In this document: piece by piece, positions 59,341-64,000 of the stretch
Position numbering within the stretch: the first letter of the stretch is position 1
Layout: each line of letters opens with the position of its first letter
Source of the DNA: JACQFZ01 sp045810625
Lineage (GTDB): Bacteria > Pseudomonadota > Gammaproteobacteria > Acidiferrobacterales > Sulfurifustaceae
Assembly: GCA_045810625.1 (NCBI GenBank)
Contig: JBJMVQ010000002.1
Coordinates: 21,881 to 85,880, forward strand
Direction: 5' to 3'
Length of the DNA: 64,000 bases
Program-made: the position numbers and the translations under genes
The notes under the pieces: model-generated
What the model saw: only the letters and a program-made list of their open reading frames with translations
What the model was told of the DNA's origin: nothing
Database searches by the model: none

Positions 59341-59778
59341 TCAGCGCTGACCGTAAAGCGCGTTCGCGCGCGCGTGGAACGCATCGACCAGCTGACCCGC
59401 GATGTGGGTAAACACCGGCGTCAGCACCGTCGACAACAGGCGATTGGCCACTTCGAAGTCGAGATCGAGCTCCACTTTCGAGGCGCGAACCGCAAGCGCG
59501 GTAAAACGCCAGGACCCGTGCAAGTGCCGAAACGGCCCTTCGACCAGCCGGATCTCCATTGCCTTGTCGGTCTGCCAGACATTGCGGGTCGTGAACGTCT
59601 TATGCACACCGCGATAAGCGATGGTCAGCGCCGCTTCGACCGCGCCTTCTTCCGCCTTCAAAATACGCGCATCCGAACACCATGGGAGAAATTTCGGATA
59701 CGAAGCGATGTCGGCGACGAGGGCGAACATCTCCGCGTCGCTGTAGGGAACGATGGCCGAACGACGGATCGTGCTCAC
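59341..59778 (-). CDS. ratA: RatA/COQ10-type START-like protein
   Basis: 145 residues, START-domain protein: SAIVPYSDAEMFALVADIAS, YPKFLPWCSDARIL, WRFTALAVRASKVELDLDFE, AGQLVDAFHARANALYG. Its E. coli relative inhibits ribosome association in the RatAB system; relatives also bind quinone. Next to rnfH as usual. Confidence 0.93.
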   Translation of the reverse strand: MSTIRRSAIVPYSDAEMFALVADIASYPKFLPWCSDARILKAEEGAVEAALTIAYRGVHKTFTTRNVWQTDKAMEIRLVEGPFRHLHGSWRFTALAVRASKVELDLDFEVANRLLSTVLTPVFTHIAGQLVDAFHARANALYGQR

Positions 59779-59779
59779 G

Positions 59780-61210
59780 CTAAAGGCGATAGAGCGTGAA
59801 CAGCAGTATCGCGAGCAGTAGCGGCGAAACCCAGCGCAGCAACCACAGCCACATGTCGAAATAGTACGGTGAACGGAACCGGAGCTCGGCGCGCGCGCGC
59901 TCCGTCGGCATCATCCACCCGGCGAAGATGGCCATACCGCAGGCGGCGAGCGGAAGCATGAACTCCGCGCTGGCCGTTTGCAGGATGTCGAACATTCCCA
60001 AATGCTTTTCAACGCCGAGAAGTTTGAAGGAAAACGCGCCATAGTTGAACGAAAAGACGGTGACGAGACCGAGCAGCCATGCGGCGATTCCGGTCACGAG
60101 CGCCGCGCGTTGGCGCCGCCATTTAAAGCGCTCGCACAACCACGCGATCAACGGCTCGAAAAGTGCGATGCCCATTAGCATCGCGACGGCGACCAGCAGC
60201 GCGAAGAACACCCACGCGAACCAACGGCCGTACGGCAAGTGATCGAACGCGAGCGGCAGCGCTTGAAACACGAGGCTCGGTCCGGATGCGGGGCCGACGC
60301 CGCCCCCGAACAACACCGCGAAGACCACCATGCCGGCGACGATGCCGCTGATGACGTCGATGCCGGCGACCATCACCGCGGCGCGAGGGATGGAGACGTC
60401 GGCGCGTAAGTACGCACCGTACATCAGCGCAACCCCGGTTCCGAGACCGAAGCTGAAAAAGACCTGAGCGCCGGCGTTCAGCCAGGCCGAAGCCGAGAGC
60501 TTCGTAAAATCGGGTGCGAGGAAGTAAATGAGTGCGTCTTCGAGGCTTCCCGCGTAGGCCGCGTAGACGGCGAGCACGATCATCGTTCCATACAGCGCGG
60601 GCGCGAGCCAGCGCACGGTCGCGTCAAGTCCACGACGCAGGCCCGCCCCTGCAACAATGGCTACCGCCGAGATGAACAGTGTGTACCAAAACACCTGCTT
60701 TTCGGGATCTTTGACAAAGCCGGCAAACACATTCCCGATACCGTCGGCGGTAAGTCCGCTGAACGTTCCCGCCAGCGCGCGGACCCAGTACGCGATTACC
60801 CATCCGGCAATGACGCTCAAATAAGAAAAGACGATGAAGCCTCCGAGCACGGCGACGCCACCGACAACCGCCCACGCCCGACCACCCGGTTCGCGAGCAC
60901 CGAGCTCGGCAAACGTCGTGATCGGAGAAGCATGCACGTGTCGCCCAAGCATGACCTGAGCGATCAGCAACGGAACACCGATGAGAAACGCCAACAACAG
61001 GTAAACCAACACGAACGCCGCGCCGCCGTTCTGGCTCACGAGAAACGGGAATTGCCAGATCGTCTTGAAGCCCATAGACGCGCCGGCGAGCGCGAGCACG
61101 AATATCCAAGTGTCGGACCAGCGGCGACGTTCGCTGCCCTGGTGCGATGCGGGCGCCGGTGAAGATGCCACAGCGGCTCGGCTCCCGCTGCGGCGGCTAA
61201 GTGCTGGCAT
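59780..61210 (-). CDS. SNF-type (LeuT-like) transporter with altered sodium site
   Basis: 476 residues from the ATG at 61210. About 12 helices. The first helix reads LAGASMGFKTIWQFPFLVSQ, where the usual Na1-binding Asn and the following Arg (GLGN-x2-RFP in LeuT) are replaced by K-T and Q, while NGGAAFVLVYLL is kept. The rest (FFSFGLGTGVALMYGAYLRA) fits the family. It sits between ratA and smpB, which are usually adjacent. The substrate is unknown. Confidence 0.85.
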   Translation of the reverse strand: MPALSRRSGSRAAVASSPAPASHQGSERRRWSDTWIFVLALAGASMGFKTIWQFPFLVSQNGGAAFVLVYLLLAFLIGVPLLIAQVMLGRHVHASPITTFAELGAREPGGRAWAVVGGVAVLGGFIVFSYLSVIAGWVIAYWVRALAGTFSGLTADGIGNVFAGFVKDPEKQVFWYTLFISAVAIVAGAGLRRGLDATVRWLAPALYGTMIVLAVYAAYAGSLEDALIYFLAPDFTKLSASAWLNAGAQVFFSFGLGTGVALMYGAYLRADVSIPRAAVMVAGIDVISGIVAGMVVFAVLFGGGVGPASGPSLVFQALPLAFDHLPYGRWFAWVFFALLVAVAMLMGIALFEPLIAWLCERFKWRRQRAALVTGIAAWLLGLVTVFSFNYGAFSFKLLGVEKHLGMFDILQTASAEFMLPLAACGMAIFAGWMMPTERARAELRFRSPYYFDMWLWLLRWVSPLLLAILLFTLYRL

Positions 61211-61559
61211 CTGAACCTTGGTCTTATCTGAGTGGCGGTTTAGCACCTGCGCCAATCTCAACGGACCGATTCGGCAGGCGGGGAAAATCTGGCACAGCCG
61301 AGACAGGCTGTCTACCATGGGAAGGCTCAAGAGCGGACCGAGAATATCGGAGAGGCAGGCGCGCGCGTTTCGATTTGTCGAGTGCTGCGTCCCACATTTC
61401 CCGCTTTAGCGTCATGAAAGCGCAGGTGGGCCGCTGATCTGGCACTCTTCGACCTTTTCCGCTGTCCGTCGGGTCCGAACGCTTCCCGAATCAGGCGGGA
61501 AGACCGCAGCGTCTCAGGTCGGACCGGACAGCTGGTCTTATCGCCGATACAATAGCGCC
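61211..61559. other. Divergent intergenic region, SNF-type gene to smpB
   Basis: About 349 bases with no convincing gene or repeat. A TACAAT element at 61548-61553 lies 7 bases before the smpB GTG and may be its -10. Confidence 0.5.
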
Positions 61560-62036
61560 GTGACCAAAGCTCGCCGAGAAAATCGCCCCGACTCCAACAT
61601 CGCGCAGAATCGCAAAGCCTGGCACGACTACTTCATAGAGCATAAGTACGAAGCCGGGCTCGCACTCGAGGGATGGGAGGTCAAGAGTCTGCGTGCGGGT
61701 CGAGCGCAGCTCAAGGAGGGCTACGTGGTGATCGAACGCGGCGAAGCATTTTTGATCGGCGCGCATATTGCGCCGCTCGCTTCCGCCTCCACGCACGTCC
61801 AAGCGAATCCCGTGCGGGCGCGCAAGCTGCTGCTGCACCGCGAGGAGCTCAACAAGTTGATCGGCGCTGTCGAGCGGCGCGGCTACACGCTCGTGCCGCT
61901 TTCGCTCTATTGGAAACGTGGACGCGCCAAAATCGAAATCGGCCTCGCGCGCGGCAAACAGGCGCACGACAAACGGGCAGATCTGAAGAAGCGCGAGAGT
62001 GATCGGGAAATCGAGCGGGCGTTGCGCTCACGCTGA
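61560..62036 (+). CDS. smpB: SsrA-binding protein SmpB
   Basis: Partner of tmRNA in trans-translation, 158 residues. GTG start fits the E. coli N-terminus (TKARRENRPDSNIAQNRKAW), followed by HDYFIEHKYEAGLALEGWEV, KSLRAGRAQLKEGYVVIERG and the basic C-terminal tail (KKRESDREIERALRSR). No ribosome site precedes the GTG. ssrA lies 1.8 kb downstream. It overlaps sulP by 9 bases convergently. Confidence 0.97.
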   Translation: MTKARRENRPDSNIAQNRKAWHDYFIEHKYEAGLALEGWEVKSLRAGRAQLKEGYVVIERGEAFLIGAHIAPLASASTHVQANPVRARKLLLHREELNKLIGAVERRGYTLVPLSLYWKRGRAKIEIGLARGKQAHDKRADLKKRESDREIERALRSR

Positions 62037-63683
62037 GACGGCGCGCGGGGTCACGCCGCCCGTGAGCGCGCCGTACAGGTCCGGGAAATAATTCCGCGCG
62101 CCGACGAGCGCGAGCACGCCGGCCTTCTCGAGCTTGCCGCTTACGCGCTCGTTCGCCTCGCACAACACCACCGTCACGCCGCGTTTCTGCAGATTCTGAA
62201 CCGCCTCTTCGAGCGTCTGCAGCCCGGTAATGTCGATGAAAGGCACGCGGCGCAGGCGCAGCACCACCGTTTTCGGGTCGGCGTGAGTGGCGATCAGCGC
62301 GCGTTCGAGCTTCTCGACCGCGCCGAAGAAGAACGGGCCTTCGATCGTGTACACGAGCGTTTGCGGCGGAAGCGCGGTGAACCCGCGTTGCGCCAGCTCG
62401 GTGCGCAGATCCTGCTCGGTCTGCTGCTGCACCTCGACCGCCGTCGACATGCGCCGCAGGAACTGCAGCATCGCGAGGATCACGCCGATGTTCACCGCCA
62501 CGACGAGATCGGCGAACACGGTGAGCACGAACGTGACGAGCAGAATCGCGACGTCGGCGCGCGGCGCCCGGCGCGCCATGCGGAGGAAATGTCGCGCCTC
62601 GCTCATGTTGTAAGCGACGACGAAGAGAATCGCCGAGAGCGTGCAAAGCGGGACGTCGGCCGCGAGCGGCGCGGCGAGGAGCATGATCAGCACGAGCGTA
62701 AGCGAATGCGTGACGCCGGCGAGCGGGCTCGTGCCGCCGTTGCGGATATTCGTCGCGGTGCGGGCAATCGCGCCGGTCGCGGCGAAGCCGCCGAACAACG
62801 GCGCGGCGAGATTCGCGATGCCCTGGCCGATCAGCTCCTGGTTGGAGTCGTGCTTGGTTCCCGCCATGCCGTCAGAGACGACCGCCGACAACAGCGATTC
62901 GATGGCCCCGAGCATCGCGATCGTGAACGCCGGCCCGATCAGTTCGACCAGGCGTTGCGCCGTAATATCCGGCACGCTGAAGCTCGGCAGCCCCTGCGGG
63001 ATGCCGCCGAAGGCCGCGCCGATCGTCGTTACGCCGTCGAAATGGAAGATGGATTGGGCAACGGTCGCGAAAATCAGTGCGACCAGCGGCCCCGGCACGC
63101 GGCTGATCGCGCGAATGCGCGGCGTGACGACGACGAGCACGAGGCTCGCCACGGCGAGCAAGGTCGTCGGCACGTGCAAGCGCGGCAGCTCCTGGAGCAA
63201 CTGCCACAACTTCTCGTGGAAGTGCGCCCCGGTGACCTTCGGCAGTCCGAAGAAGTCCTGCCACTGCCCCACGAAAATGATCACGCCGATGCCGGCGGTG
63301 AAGCCGACGATGACCGGATCGGGAATGAACTTGATGATGGCGCCGAGCCGCGCGGCGCCGAGCAGAACGAGGATGCCGCCCGCCATGAGCGTCGCGATCT
63401 GCAGGCCGTCGATCCCGTACTTCGCCGTGATCGCGGAGAGGATGACGATGAACGCGCCGGTCGGCCCGGCGATCTGCACGCGGCTGCCGCCGAAGAACGA
63501 CACGAGGACGCCGGCGACGATCGCGGTGTAGAGGCCCTGCTCGGGCTTCGCGCCCGAAGCGATCGCGAAGGCCATGGCGAGCGGAAGCGCGACGACGCCG
63601 ACGATGACGCCCGCGACGATATTGCGCGCCCAATGCGCGCGCCGGAGCAGGCCCGCTTTCCAGGCGTCATAAATTACGATCAT
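62028..63683 (-). CDS. SulP-family anion transporter with STAS domain
   Basis: 551 residues. The membrane part starts ARNIVAGVIVGVVALPLAMA, with SRVQIAGPTGAFIVILSAI and FGGFAATGAIARTATNIRNG. The C-terminal STAS domain (about 430-540) has IEGPFFFGAVEKLERAL and FIDITGLQTLEEAVQN. Members carry sulfate, bicarbonate or similar anions; the substrate is not shown here. Confidence 0.94.
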   Translation of the reverse strand: MIVIYDAWKAGLLRRAHWARNIVAGVIVGVVALPLAMAFAIASGAKPEQGLYTAIVAGVLVSFFGGSRVQIAGPTGAFIVILSAITAKYGIDGLQIATLMAGGILVLLGAARLGAIIKFIPDPVIVGFTAGIGVIIFVGQWQDFFGLPKVTGAHFHEKLWQLLQELPRLHVPTTLLAVASLVLVVVTPRIRAISRVPGPLVALIFATVAQSIFHFDGVTTIGAAFGGIPQGLPSFSVPDITAQRLVELIGPAFTIAMLGAIESLLSAVVSDGMAGTKHDSNQELIGQGIANLAAPLFGGFAATGAIARTATNIRNGGTSPLAGVTHSLTLVLIMLLAAPLAADVPLCTLSAILFVVAYNMSEARHFLRMARRAPRADVAILLVTFVLTVFADLVVAVNIGVILAMLQFLRRMSTAVEVQQQTEQDLRTELAQRGFTALPPQTLVYTIEGPFFFGAVEKLERALIATHADPKTVVLRLRRVPFIDITGLQTLEEAVQNLQKRGVTVVLCEANERVSGKLEKAGVLALVGARNYFPDLYGALTGGVTPRAVSA

Positions 63684-63684
63684 G

Positions 63685-63704
63685 GGTGATATTCGGTGAT
63701 ATTC
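63685..63704. repeat. 10-bp tandem duplication before sulP
   Basis: GGTGATATTC twice in direct contact (63685-63694 and 63695-63704), immediately upstream of the sulP ATG. Confidence 0.85.
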
Positions 63705-63805
63705 GAGGTGCGCGTGTTCTTACATGAACTATAAATGATCCCCACACCACAGGCGGCGACGCTCGTCCGCGAACTCCGCTCGTATATACTGTCCAACGAA
63801 AACCT

Positions 63806-64000
63806 GGGGGCGACCTGGCTTCGACGTGGGTCACGAAACCTCTGGAGCATGCCGAGGTGCAGAGTTCCTCGTAAATCCAGCTGCAAACACATAGTTGCCA
63901 ACGACGACAACTACGCCCTAGCGGCTTAATCCCCGCTAGCCCTTCGCCCAGTGTTTCGCCCGTGGGCCGGGAGTGAAGGGTCGATCACACGGGATCGCGC
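63806..64000 (+). ncRNA. ssrA: tmRNA (ssrA), 3' part outside window
   Basis: Starts with GGGGGCGACCTGGCTTCGAC, the conserved tRNA-like 5' end. The tag frame is GCC AAC GAC GAC AAC TAC GCC CTA GCG GCT TAA (63897-63929), encoding ANDDNYALAA, with the usual TAGTT sequence just before the resume codon. A TATACT at 63785-63790 may be the -10 element; the -35 is weak. smpB is nearby. Confidence 0.97.

Noticed and set aside
63735..63929. A short protein over the tmRNA start
   Set aside because: It overlaps a clear ssrA gene whose tag frame and 5' end are conserved.

Overview
This 64 kb window is a housekeeping segment of a GC-rich gammaproteobacterial-type chromosome. Three things support this: the block metY-rimP-nusA-infB, the series greA-carB-carA, dapB, dnaJ-dnaK-grpE-hrcA, nadK, recN, fur, bamE, rnfH, ratA, smpB, ssrA, and a complete nuoA-N operon downstream of secG and tRNA-Leu(GAG). 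The mix of gene order, a DUF3379-type anti-sigma factor and a LuxR regulator does not let me name a genus. An unclassified gammaproteobacterium is my best guess.

Layout. 1-4352: metY-rimP-nusA-infB on the minus strand (infB runs off the window). 4423-12190: accessory genes (a GGDEF/EAL membrane sensor, a phosphoesterase, an MFS transporter, an ECF sigma/anti-sigma pair and a secreted CHRD protein). 12204-26902: the 14-gene complex I operon on the minus strand, interrupted by two copies of a G-rich palindromic repeat. 26903-28512: a gene-poor interval with a perfect 27-bp palindrome and a LuxR gene, lying between nuoA and tRNA-Leu. 28638-40155: tRNA-Leu, secG, tpiA, glmM, folP, ftsH, rlmE, greA, carB, carA, with a candidate attenuator ahead of carA. 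40196-50647: a small outer-membrane barrel, dapB, mgtC, and the heat-shock operon hrcA-grpE-dnaK-dnaJ under a CIRCE operator, divergent from nadK-recN. 50634-58103: an accessory stretch with a short N-acetyltransferase, a ZrgA/DUF2796 protein, a second ECF sigma/anti-sigma pair, a tiny exported protein, a cupin, and a probable metal (zinc) uptake cluster: His-rich membrane protein, outer-membrane porin, periplasmic binding protein and ABC permease, but no ATPase. 58108-64000: fur, bamE, rnfH, ratA, an SNF-type transporter, smpB, a SulP transporter and the 5' part of ssrA (tmRNA).

How it works together. Most genes serve core translation, respiration, envelope and nucleotide metabolism. Regulation visible in the sequence includes sigma70-like promoters ahead of metY, nuoA, carA and bamE, a CIRCE operator fused to the hrcA promoter, ECF-like promoters ahead of both sigma-factor genes, and terminator hairpins. 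Three families of dispersed inverted repeats fill intergenic gaps. I found no CRISPR array, prophage, transposase or recognisable defence system. The least explained parts are the ATPase-less metal-uptake cluster with its His-rich partner, the 61-residue exported protein, the nuo-tRNA gap with its palindrome, and the carA leader.
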